Shown: positions 53,179-62,833, counted from the first letter of the stretch. The stretch is 64,000 nt of DNA from Desulfovibrio aminophilus DSM 12254 (GCF_000422565.1 NZ_AUMA01000010.1:178250-242249), one strand, 5' to 3'. Made by a program: numbers and translations. Notes: generated from the letters alone by a model not told the origin.

Positions 53179-54912
53179 ATGGCCGACGACACCTCTTCCA
53201 TCAGCGCTTATACTTCAGCCTACACCTCCGGCAACATCAACTTCACCGGACTGGGCAACGGCACGGACTTCAACTCGCTCATCGACGGGTTGGTGAAGGC
53301 CGAAAGCGCCCATCTCACCCAGCTCCAGACCTGGCGGGCCACCTGGGACAAGAAGATCACCGCCTTCCAGGAGCTGAACACCTCCATGCTCTCACTCAAG
53401 ACCGCGCTGGAGAAGATGGACACCATGAACGAATTCCTGACCAAGAACGCCTCGAGCACCAATTCCACCGTGCTCACGGCCACGGCCGACAGCGCGGCCG
53501 AGGAAGGCACCCACAAGGTCGAAATCAACCAGTTGGCCCAGAACAAGATCATGGCCACCGTCACCGGTTACAGCGCCGGCAGTTCGGTGATCAACTCCTC
53601 CGGCGGCGACCAGATCCTCCAATATGTCTACAAGGGAACCACCTACAACCTCACCGTGCCCACCGGCACCACCGTGGATGGTTTGGTCAACCTCATCAAC
53701 AACCAGCCCGCGAACCCCGGAGTCAAGGCCCTGGCCATCTTCGACGGCTCAAACTACTATGTCCAATTCCGGGGCATGGATCTGGGCGTGGGCGCATCCT
53801 TGACCATCGGCGCGGGCACCACGCTGACAGGCTTCAAGGCCGCCGACTGGACCACCACCCAGAACAACCAGAACTCCCAGATCCGTGTGGATGGCTGGCC
53901 CACAAGCGGCTGGATCAGCAACGCCGCCAACAGCGTGAGCAACGTCATCACGGGTCTGACCTTGAACCTCAAGGACTCCGCGCCCGGTTCCACCGTCACG
54001 CTGACCGTGGGCACGGACCTGGAGGCGGTCAAGGAGAACGTCCGCACCTTCGTGACCCAGATGAACACGGTTCGCGCCAAGATCCAGGAACTGACCAAGT
54101 ACGACGACCTGAACAAGGCCGGTTCGTTGCTCACCGGCAACTACGGCGTTGACATCGTCTCCCAGAATCTGAAGAATATCGTCGCCGACAAGGGCGTCGG
54201 CTTCATTTCCTACAACACCCTGGGGCTGACGGAAGACACCTACGTCTCCCTGGGACAGATCGGCATCAGCACCGACGCCCAGACCGGATCGGCCACCTTG
54301 GGGATGCTCGTGCTGGACGAAGAAAAGCTGGACGAAGCCCTGACCAACAACCCGACCGCAGTGGCCAAGCTCTTCTCGGCGGACGATCTGGGCGAAAGCA
54401 AATCCTCGGCCTTCTCGTACCTGTCGCTGGTCAAGGGCACCACCCAACCCGGGGAATACCAGCTCAAGGTCAAGGTCAAGGCCGACGGCTCGGGCATTGA
54501 GAGCGCCACCATCAACGGCCATGCGGCCAAAATTTCCGGCGCCTGGGAAATCACCGGCGCGGCGGCGACCCCGGAGGCCGGTCTGGCCATCCGGCTGGAT
54601 TCGCGAACCGCCGGTTCCACCTATGACGGCATGGTCACGGTCAAGCGCGGCAAGACCGGAGAACTCGCCGACGAACTCAAGGATCTGACCGACAAAAGCG
54701 ACGGCCCCCTGGCGATCCTGCAGAACAACTACAAGGACATCATCAAGTCCATCGACAGCAAGATCGACTACGAGACGACCCGCTTGGAAAGATACAAGAC
54801 CACGCTCAAGAACAAGTACGCCCGGCTGGACTCCCTGCTCGGTTATTACGACAAGCTCAACAGCCAGTTGACCAGCTCGATCAAGCAGTTGTCCAGCAGC
54901 AGCAGCTCGTAG
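53179..54912 (+). CDS. fliD: Flagellar filament capping protein FliD
   Basis: A 577-residue hook-associated protein 2, which forms the cap that folds incoming flagellins. FTGLGNGTDFNSLIDGLVKAESAHLTQLQTWRATWDKKITAFQELNTSMLSLKTALEKMDT is the family N-terminus, LDEEKLDEALTNNPTAVAKLFSAD is in the middle and LERYKTTLKNKYARLDSLLGYYDKLNSQLTSSIKQL the coiled-coil C-terminus. GAGGGA precedes the ATG. A sigma-54 promoter lies upstream. fliS follows after 33 bases. Confidence 0.95.
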   Translation: MADDTSSISAYTSAYTSGNINFTGLGNGTDFNSLIDGLVKAESAHLTQLQTWRATWDKKITAFQELNTSMLSLKTALEKMDTMNEFLTKNASSTNSTVLTATADSAAEEGTHKVEINQLAQNKIMATVTGYSAGSSVINSSGGDQILQYVYKGTTYNLTVPTGTTVDGLVNLINNQPANPGVKALAIFDGSNYYVQFRGMDLGVGASLTIGAGTTLTGFKAADWTTTQNNQNSQIRVDGWPTSGWISNAANSVSNVITGLTLNLKDSAPGSTVTLTVGTDLEAVKENVRTFVTQMNTVRAKIQELTKYDDLNKAGSLLTGNYGVDIVSQNLKNIVADKGVGFISYNTLGLTEDTYVSLGQIGISTDAQTGSATLGMLVLDEEKLDEALTNNPTAVAKLFSADDLGESKSSAFSYLSLVKGTTQPGEYQLKVKVKADGSGIESATINGHAAKISGAWEITGAAATPEAGLAIRLDSRTAGSTYDGMVTVKRGKTGELADELKDLTDKSDGPLAILQNNYKDIIKSIDSKIDYETTRLERYKTTLKNKYARLDSLLGYYDKLNSQLTSSIKQLSSSSSS

Positions 54913-54945
54913 CCCGTCCCATCTGCCCGTGGAGGACAATCGTTC

Positions 54946-55599
54946 ATGAAGAATGGAGCCAAGGCCTATCTCGCCACCCAGGTGACCACCACCACCCAGG
55001 GCGACCTGCTGCTCATGCTCTACGACGCGGCCATCAAATTCCTGAAACAGGCCAAGGTCAAGATCGCCGAGCGAAACTACGCGGAGAAGGGCATCCTCAT
55101 TTCGCGGGCCCTGGACATCATCAGCGAACTCGCCGAAAGCCTGAACAAGGAGAAGGGCGGCGACGTCGCCAAGAACCTGAACAACCTGTATTTCTTCTGC
55201 AGCACTCGTCTGCTCAAGGCCAACCTGAAGATGGATGCGGCCTTGATCGACGAGGTCGTCGGCATCCTCTCCGGCATCCGCTCCGCCTTCGCCCAGATCA
55301 TCCCAGGCTACGAAGGGCGACCGCCATCGGCCCTGCACGGCGCCTCACCCCTGGCCGACGAGTCCATCGCCACGCCGAAACCCGCTCACCCGATGCCCCA
55401 GGTCAACAACCTGGACCTCATGGGCTCCCCGGCCCAGCCCTTGGCTGGAATCCTGCCCCAAAACGACAATGCCGCGACGGCGCTCAAACCCGCCAGGCAG
55501 GCTTCCCCCGTTCCGGCGTCGCCGGCCGCTTCCCCGACCCAGCAGCCCGGCGTGAACCGGCTGAGGGCCATCAACGCCTACGCCTCCAACAGGGGCTGA
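54946..55599 (+). CDS. fliS: Flagellar export chaperone FliS with extended C-terminus
   Basis: A 217-residue protein whose first 125 residues form the FliS helical bundle (AYLATQVTTTTQGDLLLMLYDAAIKFLKQAK, typical of the flagellin chaperone). The remaining 90 residues are Pro/Ala-rich and probably disordered, making it much longer than the usual 120-130 residues. FliS binds the C-terminal end of flagellin to prevent early polymerisation. GGAGGACAATCGTTC precedes the ATG. It probably shares the fliD transcript. Confidence 0.92.
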   Translation: MKNGAKAYLATQVTTTTQGDLLLMLYDAAIKFLKQAKVKIAERNYAEKGILISRALDIISELAESLNKEKGGDVAKNLNNLYFFCSTRLLKANLKMDAALIDEVVGILSGIRSAFAQIIPGYEGRPPSALHGASPLADESIATPKPAHPMPQVNNLDLMGSPAQPLAGILPQNDNAATALKPARQASPVPASPAASPTQQPGVNRLRAINAYASNRG

Positions 55600-55623
55600 T
55601 CCGGTTTACTTCCCGGGCCGTCC

Positions 55624-56706
55624 GTGTCACCACAGGCCATGGCCGCCCCCATCCGCGTACTCCATGTGGCCAAGTCCTTGGGACTCGGCGGCACGGAAAA
55701 GGTCATGCAACTCTTCGCCACGCACCTGGACCGCTGCGGTTTTCAGGTGGCGGTCCACAGTCCGCTGGACGGGCCGCGTGGCCCCCTGCTCCGGGCAGCG
55801 GGAATCCCCACCCATATCGGCGCGGACCTCTTCAAGACCCTCTGCGCCTGGAAACCGGACGTGGTCCATCTGCACCGCGCGGGCTGGCCCGAGCCCGGGC
55901 TCCTGCGCCCACTGGCCGCAGCCCGCGTGCCCGTGGTCGTGGAGACCAACGTTTTCGGTCGCCACGACCCGAGCCCTTCGGCCAAGGTGCTGGACCGCAC
56001 CCTTTTCGTTTCGCGCTTCTGCGCCGAACGCTTCGCGGCCCACACCGGCATTCCGGCCGAACCGCCGCGCTACGGCGTACTGTACAATCCCGTGGCCACG
56101 GATTTCTTCGCCCGGGCCTGCCCGCCGCGCGACCTCTCGGCTCCGGCAGCCGGTCGACTCTCGCGCCCCGACCCGGGCAAGTGGTCACGTCTGGCCCTGG
56201 ATTTCCTGCCTCTTGCCGCCGAGGCCCTGCCCGGGTTGCGCTATCGGATCGTCGGCGGCCTCCCGGAGGCCGAGGAATATGTGCGGACCCACGGCCTGGA
56301 GGCCAACGCGGAGTTCCTGCCGCCGCTGACCTCGGACGAGGAGCTGGCCGGATTCTTCAACTCGATTTCCCTCCTGGCCCACGCCAACGACACGGGCGAG
56401 TCCTTCGGCCTGGCCATCGCCGAGGCCATGGCCGCCGGGCTGCCGGTGGTCACGCACCCCTGCCCCGAGCCGCGCGACAACGCCCAACTCGAACTGGTGG
56501 AGCACGGCGTCACCGGATTGGTGGCGCGAGATACGCGGGAATACGCCCAGGCCGTGATCTTCCTGCTGACCCACCCCGAGGAGGCCCGAAACATGGGCGA
56601 GGCCGGACGGGCAAAGGCGGCGCGGCTGTTCCGCGCCCAGGACCTGGCCGCCCGCCTGGGCGACATCTATCGTGAAATCCTGGCCGCCAAGGTGCTGAAC
56701 CGATGA
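55624..56706 (+). CDS. Glycosyltransferase, GT4-like
   Basis: A 360-residue GT-B fold glycosyltransferase. IRVLHVAKSLGLGGTEKVMQLFATHL near the start is the GGTE-type glycine motif, and DTGESFGLAIAEAMAAGLPVVTHPCPEPRDNAQLELV holds the E...E sugar-nucleotide motif of family GT4. The sugar donor is unknown. Starting codon is GTG at the stated position or ATG five codons later. It is 24 bases past fliS and overlaps the next gene by four bases, so it probably acts on flagellin or another surface glycan. Confidence 0.85.
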   Translation: MSPQAMAAPIRVLHVAKSLGLGGTEKVMQLFATHLDRCGFQVAVHSPLDGPRGPLLRAAGIPTHIGADLFKTLCAWKPDVVHLHRAGWPEPGLLRPLAAARVPVVVETNVFGRHDPSPSAKVLDRTLFVSRFCAERFAAHTGIPAEPPRYGVLYNPVATDFFARACPPRDLSAPAAGRLSRPDPGKWSRLALDFLPLAAEALPGLRYRIVGGLPEAEEYVRTHGLEANAEFLPPLTSDEELAGFFNSISLLAHANDTGESFGLAIAEAMAAGLPVVTHPCPEPRDNAQLELVEHGVTGLVARDTREYAQAVIFLLTHPEEARNMGEAGRAKAARLFRAQDLAARLGDIYREILAAKVLNR

Positions 56707-57893
56707 ACCGGGAACTGCTCCGAGCCTATGGCGCCGAAGTCCTTTCCTTCGCCTGGAGCGGAGCCGCCGAAACCGCCCCCCCCGCTCGGCCGGACGCCGG
56801 AGCCCTGGACAAGGCCCTGGCCCGCTGCCTGCGACTGGCCGAGAAGAGCGGCCGGCAATCGTTCGTTCTCTTGGGCCTGGGCTCGGGGGCCCTGGCCTCG
56901 GCCCTTTCCGAAGCCCTGCCCGGGACCGTGGAACTCCTCGTCTGCACCCTGGACCCCGCCTCGGCCCGGGCCGCGCTCCAAGCGGGCGGGCTCCCCAGCC
57001 TTGGCCGCGATCCACGCCTGGCCCTGCTGGCCGACACCTCGCCCTGGGCCCTGCTCTTCCTCATGGACATGGCGGGGATCACTCCGGCCGCCGCCGTGCT
57101 CGCGCTCAACCCCGAGGCCACGGACGCCGAACGCGCCGGACTGGCGGCCCTGCAACGCACCCTGAGCGCCTCCCGCCCCCTGGACGTGCCGCCCCCGGCC
57201 CCGGGACAGGCTCCGGCCATCTCGGCCGCCGCCATCCTGCGGCCGGACGAGCCGGATCTGCCGGGCTTCTTCGCCCAGTTTCCTTCCTGGCTGGCCGAAC
57301 TCTGCGTCCTTTGGGACGCGCCCTCTCCGCCCTCCAAGATTCCTCCCTGCTCCGTCCCCCTACGCCAGGCCGCGCGCCTCCTCGAACACGACTTTTCGGC
57401 CCAGCGCCAAGCCATGCTGGGCCTCTGCCGCAGCCCCTGGATTCTCTATCTGGACGCGGACGAAACCCTGCGCCCAGGAGACTGGCCCCGCATCGCGGGA
57501 CTGACCGCCCAGGGCCAAGTCGCCGGGTGGCACTTCCCGCGCCTGACCTTCTACCCGGACCAGGACCACTGCCGCATGGGCCTGGGGCTCTGGCCCGACC
57601 TGCAACTGCGCCTGTTCCGCCGCAACCCGGGGCTCTCCTTCGTCAAACCGGTGCATGAACGGCTCACCGGGCTGGACGGCCCCGAGGCCGTGGCCCTGGA
57701 CCTGCCTATCCTGCATCATACCCATCTGCTCAAGCGGCCCGAAGCCATCCGCCGCAAACTGGCCTCCTTCCTGGTTGCCGGAAGCGGCCGAGGACATACC
57801 CTGAGTCGGGACTACCCCCACCTGCCGCGCCATTTGCTGGAACCGCCCCTGAAGTCGGAGCACACGCGCGCGCTGCTTGCTGGCTTTCTATAA
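56703..57893 (+). CDS. Fusion-like glycosyltransferase 2 family protein
   Basis: A 396-residue protein. The C-terminal half holds a GT2-type core: DFSAQRQAMLGLCRSPWILYLDADETLRPGDW is the DxD-bearing motif, followed by VAGWHFPRLTF and LRLFRRNPGLSFVKPVHE. The N-terminal 190 residues look like a separate Rossmann-type domain (SFVLLGLGSGALASALSEALPGTVELLVCTLDPASARAAL). The N-terminal part of GT2 is short. It overlaps the preceding GT4 gene and probably cooperates in flagellin or surface glycosylation. Confidence 0.72.
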   Translation: MNRELLRAYGAEVLSFAWSGAAETAPPARPDAGALDKALARCLRLAEKSGRQSFVLLGLGSGALASALSEALPGTVELLVCTLDPASARAALQAGGLPSLGRDPRLALLADTSPWALLFLMDMAGITPAAAVLALNPEATDAERAGLAALQRTLSASRPLDVPPPAPGQAPAISAAAILRPDEPDLPGFFAQFPSWLAELCVLWDAPSPPSKIPPCSVPLRQAARLLEHDFSAQRQAMLGLCRSPWILYLDADETLRPGDWPRIAGLTAQGQVAGWHFPRLTFYPDQDHCRMGLGLWPDLQLRLFRRNPGLSFVKPVHERLTGLDGPEAVALDLPILHHTHLLKRPEAIRRKLASFLVAGSGRGHTLSRDYPHLPRHLLEPPLKSEHTRALLAGFL

Positions 57894-57996
57894 TCCAGCG
57901 AAGCCGGACGCCGCCGCCTTGATTCCCCCTGTGAAAGGGGCTAGGTTATTGACCCCGGAGGGCTTGAGCGCCCAAGAACTTCATACGAGGACCCGC

Positions 57997-58914
57997 ATGC
58001 TCGTCACCTGTCCCCAATGCCAATTCAGCCGGGAACTCCCCGAAGACAAGATACCGGCCCGCGCCCAAGTGGCCACCTGTCCCAAGTGCAAGCACAAGTT
58101 CCGCTTCCGCGACCTGCCGCCCGAGGAGGCCGAGACGGCTCCCGCAGCCCCTGCCGAGGACGTTCCGACCGCCGAAGCGCCTGAAACTCCTCCGCCCGCG
58201 GCGCCAGCCGAGGATGACATCTGGGAGCGCCTGGGATCGATCCAGCCGGAGCAAGCGGAACCCCAACCCGGGCAGACACCCGACGACCCCTTCGCCGCCG
58301 ACCCGGAACGCCCTGAAGTGGACGTGCCCTTCGAACGCCTGGACCAGTTCGGCTTCTTCCCGGGCATCACCCAGACCATCCGCCGGGCCATGTTCTCACC
58401 CCAGCTCTTCTTCCAGGCCATGCCCCAGCGCGGGCTGGGCAAACCCCTGACCTTCGCCGTCCTGCTGGGCCAGTTCCAGATATTCTTCCAGCTTCTCTGG
58501 AGCATGACCGGGCTCCTGGGCGAAAAACCCGAGGTCGCGCCCGGCACCATGGGCTTCGGCCTGGTCATGGCCCTGGTCCTGGCCCCGCTCTTCCTCTCCG
58601 TGTTCCTCTTCCTGGAGACGGCGGTCTTCCACTTCTGCCTCATCCTCTTCCGCTCCGCGAACAAAGGCTTCGAGGGAACCTTCCGGGTCATGGCCTACTC
58701 CAACGCCCCCCTGGTCCTCTCCTTCGTTCCCGTCGCCGGCCCGATCCTGGCCTATCTCTGGGGGCTGGGGATCACGGTCGTCGGCGCGCGGCACATGCAC
58801 GGCGCCAGCCTCGGGCGCGTACTCGGGGCCTTCGCCCTGCTCCTGGTCATCGTGGGCGGCATCCTGGGCCTCATGTACTACGCGGCCGCGACCATTCCAC
58901 CGGCGGGAAAATGA
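57997..58914 (+). CDS. Zinc-ribbon/YIP1-like membrane protein
   Basis: A 305-residue membrane protein. Residues 1-45 hold a zinc-ribbon pair (CPQCQF ... CPKCKHKFRF, MJ0042-like), followed by a Pro/Ala/Glu-rich cytoplasmic linker to about residue 105. The C-terminal part has five hydrophobic segments and resembles YIP1-family proteins (FRVMAYSNAPLVLSFVPVAGPILAYLWGLGITVVGARHMHG). The ATG follows GAGG and the chosen start places the Cys pair directly at the N-terminus. Role unknown; perhaps a membrane sensor or trafficking protein. Confidence 0.82.
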   Translation: MLVTCPQCQFSRELPEDKIPARAQVATCPKCKHKFRFRDLPPEEAETAPAAPAEDVPTAEAPETPPPAAPAEDDIWERLGSIQPEQAEPQPGQTPDDPFAADPERPEVDVPFERLDQFGFFPGITQTIRRAMFSPQLFFQAMPQRGLGKPLTFAVLLGQFQIFFQLLWSMTGLLGEKPEVAPGTMGFGLVMALVLAPLFLSVFLFLETAVFHFCLILFRSANKGFEGTFRVMAYSNAPLVLSFVPVAGPILAYLWGLGITVVGARHMHGASLGRVLGAFALLLVIVGGILGLMYYAAATIPPAGK

Positions 58915-59264
58915 ACGGCCGGACCTCCCCCCTCGGATGGCTGCGCAAGCGCTGGCGCGACTGGCGGACTTGGCGCAGACTCGCGAGGGAGGCCCACCCG
59001 CGCAAGATTCTCGACCTGACCCGTGAAATCCGGGAAATGGCCGCGCTGGCGGCCCAGGTCTGTCCCCGCGAGGAGGCCGTTCAGTCGCGCATCCAGGCCA
59101 TCCAGACCGAAATGGACCGGCTGGCCGGCCATGCCGGCCGCCCCGAATTCCATCGCCTGCCCGCAGGCAAGCGCATCCTCCTGCGCCAGGGCCTGCTCCA
59201 GTCCAGGGAACAGCTCCTGGAGACCATGCAGGCAGCCCCCACTCCCACCCGCCTCTTGCAGTAA
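58911..59264 (+). CDS. Small conserved-looking protein
   Basis: A 117-residue basic protein I do not recognise. It begins with a strongly Arg/Trp-rich region (LRKRWRDWRTWRRLAREAHPRK) and continues with amphipathic helices (EEAVQSRIQAIQTEMDRLAGHAGR), suggesting nucleic-acid or membrane-surface contact and a coiled coil. The ATG overlaps the stop of the zinc-ribbon protein in ATGA, so the pair is coupled. There is no signal peptide or enzyme motif. Confidence 0.65.
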   Translation: MNGRTSPLGWLRKRWRDWRTWRRLAREAHPRKILDLTREIREMAALAAQVCPREEAVQSRIQAIQTEMDRLAGHAGRPEFHRLPAGKRILLRQGLLQSREQLLETMQAAPTPTRLLQ

Positions 59265-59359
59265 CTCCGGTACGCTTCTTGCTTTCTTTAGGTTTCGAGG
59301 AGGACCGTCCGTCAGCGACTTGACGGCGGCCGTCGGAAACCCCAACCCATGCGTACGCC

Positions 59360-60502
59360 ATGAAACACATCGCCTTGGCCCTGCCCCTGCTCCTGCTCCT
59401 GGCCGCTTGCGGCCACGTGGACCTGGCCGTGACCGACCAGACCCGGATCTACCGGGACGCCCCGGTGCAACGCACCCCGCTGCTCGTCTCCGTGCAGCCG
59501 AAGGAACGCACCTATGCGCCCATCAAGGCCCTGGTCTATCCCCTCTGGGTTTCCCAGCAGACCATCGACCAGCGGACCATCGGCCGCTCCCTGGGCCGGG
59601 TCATGGTCCAGACCTGGAACGCCCGGCAGCTCTTCCCGGTGCTCGTCTACGACGAGGATCTCATCTACCGGAACGCGGAAAAGGCGGTGGCGCAGGGCCG
59701 CATCCGGGGCGCGGACGTGGTCGTCACCGGCGTGGTCAGCTACTACTATGATGGCGGCAGCCTGGACGACTCGGGCATCTCCCTGCGGGTGAACATCTAC
59801 GACACCCGCACGGGTCAGGCCCTCTTCTCCATGGAGCAGGCCGCGCGCATCGAGTCCCATCTCGTGGAGGACTGGATACTCTGGTCCGCGCGCACCCGAC
59901 TGCCTCCCTCCCCCATGCAGGCCATGATCGCGGCCATCGCCCAGGACATGACCGTACCCCTGGCCTCCTGGCTGCCCCCGCCGGACGCGGTATTCGCCGA
60001 GACGAGCGCGGACATCGCGCGCGGACTCACCGAGCGGCAGACTCCTCCGGCCGCCGTCCCGGCCTCGGCCCAGGACAAGGAACGGGAACTGGCCGCCGAA
60101 CCCAACTCGGCCGCGGCCATGAGCAAACACATCGCGGGCCAGGGCAATTCCCCCGGCCCCGGCGTGAACCTCATGATCCACTTCGACACGGACAAGGCCG
60201 TGATCAGGCCCGAGTCCTACCCGCTGCTGGACGAACTGGGCAAGGCGCTCAGCGCCGAGCCGCTCAAGGGCCGCAGGTTCGTCATCGCCGGGCACACGGA
60301 CTCGGACGCGGGCGAGGCCTACAACATGCAGCTCGGCAAGGCCCGAGCCGAGGCGGTCAAGACCTATCTGGCCAGAAAATTTCAGATCCCCGGCAACCTG
60401 CTCGTCACCGAAAGCTACGGTAAGACCCGGCCCATCGCGCCCAACACCACCGCCGAGGGCAAGCAGCGCAACCGCCGGGTGGAGGTGCGTCTGGCCTCCT
60501 GA
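59360..60502 (+). CDS. OmpA-family outer membrane lipoprotein
   Basis: A 380-residue lipoprotein. MKHIALALPLLLLLAACG is a signal with the lipobox LAAC. Residues 25 to about 200 form an unassigned domain with TPF-like folds (VVVTGVVSYYYDGGSLDDSGISLRVNIYDTRTG). After a Pro/Ala-rich linker the C-terminal OmpA domain (about 265-380) carries HFDTDKAVIRPESYPLLDELG and GHTDSDAGEAYNMQLGKARAEAVKTYL, the peptidoglycan-binding motif. It tethers the outer membrane to the wall. A terminator follows. Confidence 0.87.
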   Translation: MKHIALALPLLLLLAACGHVDLAVTDQTRIYRDAPVQRTPLLVSVQPKERTYAPIKALVYPLWVSQQTIDQRTIGRSLGRVMVQTWNARQLFPVLVYDEDLIYRNAEKAVAQGRIRGADVVVTGVVSYYYDGGSLDDSGISLRVNIYDTRTGQALFSMEQAARIESHLVEDWILWSARTRLPPSPMQAMIAAIAQDMTVPLASWLPPPDAVFAETSADIARGLTERQTPPAAVPASAQDKERELAAEPNSAAAMSKHIAGQGNSPGPGVNLMIHFDTDKAVIRPESYPLLDELGKALSAEPLKGRRFVIAGHTDSDAGEAYNMQLGKARAEAVKTYLARKFQIPGNLLVTESYGKTRPIAPNTTAEGKQRNRRVEVRLAS

Positions 60503-60535
60503 GACTTGACTGGCGAAGGGAGATTCTTACATCAG

Positions 60536-60559
60536 GGGGCCCCTCGGGCCCCTTTTTTT
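60536..60559 (+). terminator. Intrinsic terminator after the OmpA-family gene
   Basis: GGGGCCC (60536-60542) and GGGCCCC (60546-60552) close a 3-base loop and run into T7. Confidence 0.93.
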
Positions 60560-60632
60560 CGGCTTTGCGACGGGGGGCTTTTGTGCTACCTCAAAGGGCG
60601 TTTTCCCAACGCCATCCAAGGACGAACACCAC

Positions 60633-61835
60633 ATGATCGGAATCTCCAAACTCTATTGCGGCGCCGTGGAAGCCTCGGACGCCCTGCGCTACGGCCGCCA
60701 GTCCGGCAAGCTCCCCTCGCACCTCCTCCAGTTCTCCGCGGACAAGAAGCCCGTGGTGGTCTGGAACATGACCCAGCGCTGCAATCTCAAGTGCGTGCAT
60801 TGCTACGCCCATGCCGTGGACCCCAAGGGCACGGACCCCATCAGCACCGAGCAGGCCAAGGTCATGATCGACGATCTGGCCGCCTACGGCGCGCCGGTCA
60901 TGCTCTTCTCCGGCGGCGAACCCCTGGTCCGCGAGGATCTGGTGGAGCTGGCCAAGTACGCCACCTCCAAAGGCATGCGCGCGGTCATCAGCACCAACGG
61001 CACCCTGATCACCAAGCGCAAGGCCAAGGAGCTCAAGGAAGTCGGCCTCTCCTACGTCGGCATCTCCCTGGATGGCTCCGAGCCCGTGCACGACGCCTTC
61101 CGCAAGGTGACCGGCTGCTACAAGAAGGCCCTGGAGGGCGTGGCCAACTGCCAGGCCGAAGGCCTGAAGGTGGGCCTGCGTTTCACCATCAACAAGCGCA
61201 ACGCCGGGGAGATCCCCCATCTCTTCGACCTCATCGAGAAGCTCGACGTCCCGCGCATCTGCTTCTACCACCTGGTCTACTCCGGCCGGGGCTCGGAACT
61301 CATCAACGAGGACCTGAACCACGCCGAGACCCGGGCCGTGGTGGACCTCATCATGGACCGCACCCGCGCCCTCTTCGACAAGGGCCTGGAGAAGGAAGTC
61401 CTCACCGTGGACAACCACGCCGACGGCCCCTACCTCTACTACCGGATGCTGCGCGAGGACCCGAAGCGGGCCGCCGACGTGCTCCAGCTGCTGTCCTGGA
61501 ACGAGGGCAACTCCTCCGGCCGGGGCATCGGCTGCATCTCCTGGGACGGTCAGGTCCACGCCGACCAGTTCATGCGCCACCACACCTTCGGCAACGTGCT
61601 CGAACGTCCCTTCTCCCAGATCTGGGACGACCCGAGCATTGAGCTGCTGCACAAGATGAAGGACAAGCGCCCGCATGTGGGCGGCCGCTGCGCCAAGTGC
61701 CGCTTCCTGAACATCTGCGGCGGCAACTTCCGCGCCCGGGCCGAGGCCTGGTACGGCGACTTCTGGGCCCAGGACCCGGCCTGCTACCTGACGGACGAGG
61801 AAATCACGGGCGAACCCGTGGGCGTGCGCGACTGA
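60633..61835 (+). CDS. ahbC: 12,18-didecarboxysiroheme deacetylase AhbC
   Basis: A 400-residue radical SAM/SPASM enzyme that removes acetate side chains from 12,18-didecarboxysiroheme to give iron-coproporphyrin III. The [4Fe-4S] cysteines are Cys50, Cys54 and Cys57 in RCNLKCVHCY, and further Cys residues lie near the end in GGRCAKCRFLNICGG and later. SGGEPLVREDLVELAKYA is the GGE motif that binds SAM. Within this gene order (ahbC-hemB-ahbD) the call is strong. It is the alternative, oxygen-independent heme pathway from siroheme. Confidence 0.94.
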   Translation: MIGISKLYCGAVEASDALRYGRQSGKLPSHLLQFSADKKPVVVWNMTQRCNLKCVHCYAHAVDPKGTDPISTEQAKVMIDDLAAYGAPVMLFSGGEPLVREDLVELAKYATSKGMRAVISTNGTLITKRKAKELKEVGLSYVGISLDGSEPVHDAFRKVTGCYKKALEGVANCQAEGLKVGLRFTINKRNAGEIPHLFDLIEKLDVPRICFYHLVYSGRGSELINEDLNHAETRAVVDLIMDRTRALFDKGLEKEVLTVDNHADGPYLYYRMLREDPKRAADVLQLLSWNEGNSSGRGIGCISWDGQVHADQFMRHHTFGNVLERPFSQIWDDPSIELLHKMKDKRPHVGGRCAKCRFLNICGGNFRARAEAWYGDFWAQDPACYLTDEEITGEPVGVRD

Positions 61836-61854
61836 TCGCGCCGGGAGGAACAGC

Positions 61855-62832
61855 ATGAACGAATTCTTCCGGGGCCGCAGACTGCGCCGCACTCCGGCCC
61901 TGCGCGCCCTGATCCGCGAAAACGAGGTCCGGCCCCAGGACCTCATCATGCCCTACTTCGTGGTGGAGACCGACGACGCCTCGTTCAAGAAGCCCATCGC
62001 CTCCATGCCCGGCCAGTTCCAGCTCGGCCCCAAGGCCCTGGAGGAGACCGTGGCCAAGGCCGTGGACCAGGGGCTCATGAGCGTCCTGCTCTTCGGCATC
62101 CCCAAGGTGAAGGACGAAAAGGCCTCCCAGGCCTACGCCGACGAGGGCGTGGTCCAGGAGGCCGTGCGCCGTCTCAAGGACCGCTTCCCCGAGCTGGTGG
62201 TCGTCACCGACGTCTGCCTCTGCGAGTACACCTCCCACGGCCACTGCGGCCTGCTGCGCGGCGAGGAGATCCTCAACGATCCCACCGTGGAGCTGCTGGC
62301 CAAGGCCGCCCTGTCCCACGCCCGGGCCGGGGCCGACATCGTGGCCCCCTCGGACATGATGGACGGCCGGGTGGCGGCCATCCGCGACACCCTGGACGAA
62401 AACGGCTTCACCGACATCCCGATCATGTCCTACGCCGTGAAGTACGCCTCGGCCTTCTACGGCCCGTTCCGCGACGCGGCCGAGAGCGCCCCGGCCTTCG
62501 GCGACCGCAAGACCCACCAGATGGACCCGGCCAACCGCCGCGAGGCCCTGCGCGAGGCCGAGGCCGACGCGGCCGAGGGCGCGGACATCCTCATGGTCAA
62601 GCCCGGCCTGCCCTACCTGGACATCCTCCGCGACCTGAGCGACTCCTTCGACCTGCCCGTGGCCGTGTACAACGTCAGCGGCGAGTACAGCATGGTCAAG
62701 GCCGCCGCGGCCAACGGCTGGATCGACGAGAAGCGCATCGTCCTGGAGACCCTGACCGCCTTCAAGCGCGCCGGGGCCGACCTCATCCTCACCTATCACG
62801 CCGAGGACGCCCTCGGCTGGCTGGACAAATAA
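61855..62832 (+). CDS. hemB: Delta-aminolevulinic acid dehydratase (porphobilinogen synthase)
   Basis: A 325-residue enzyme that joins two 5-aminolevulinates into porphobilinogen. The zinc-type metal site is DVCLCEYTSHGHCG, whose three Cys residues bind Zn2+. The Schiff-base lysines lie in PIMSYAVKYASAFYGPFRDA and LMVKPGLPYLDI. GGGAGGAACAGC precedes the ATG. It sits between the two radical SAM heme enzymes. Confidence 0.97.
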   Translation: MNEFFRGRRLRRTPALRALIRENEVRPQDLIMPYFVVETDDASFKKPIASMPGQFQLGPKALEETVAKAVDQGLMSVLLFGIPKVKDEKASQAYADEGVVQEAVRRLKDRFPELVVVTDVCLCEYTSHGHCGLLRGEEILNDPTVELLAKAALSHARAGADIVAPSDMMDGRVAAIRDTLDENGFTDIPIMSYAVKYASAFYGPFRDAAESAPAFGDRKTHQMDPANRREALREAEADAAEGADILMVKPGLPYLDILRDLSDSFDLPVAVYNVSGEYSMVKAAAANGWIDEKRIVLETLTAFKRAGADLILTYHAEDALGWLDK

Positions 62833-62833
62833 G

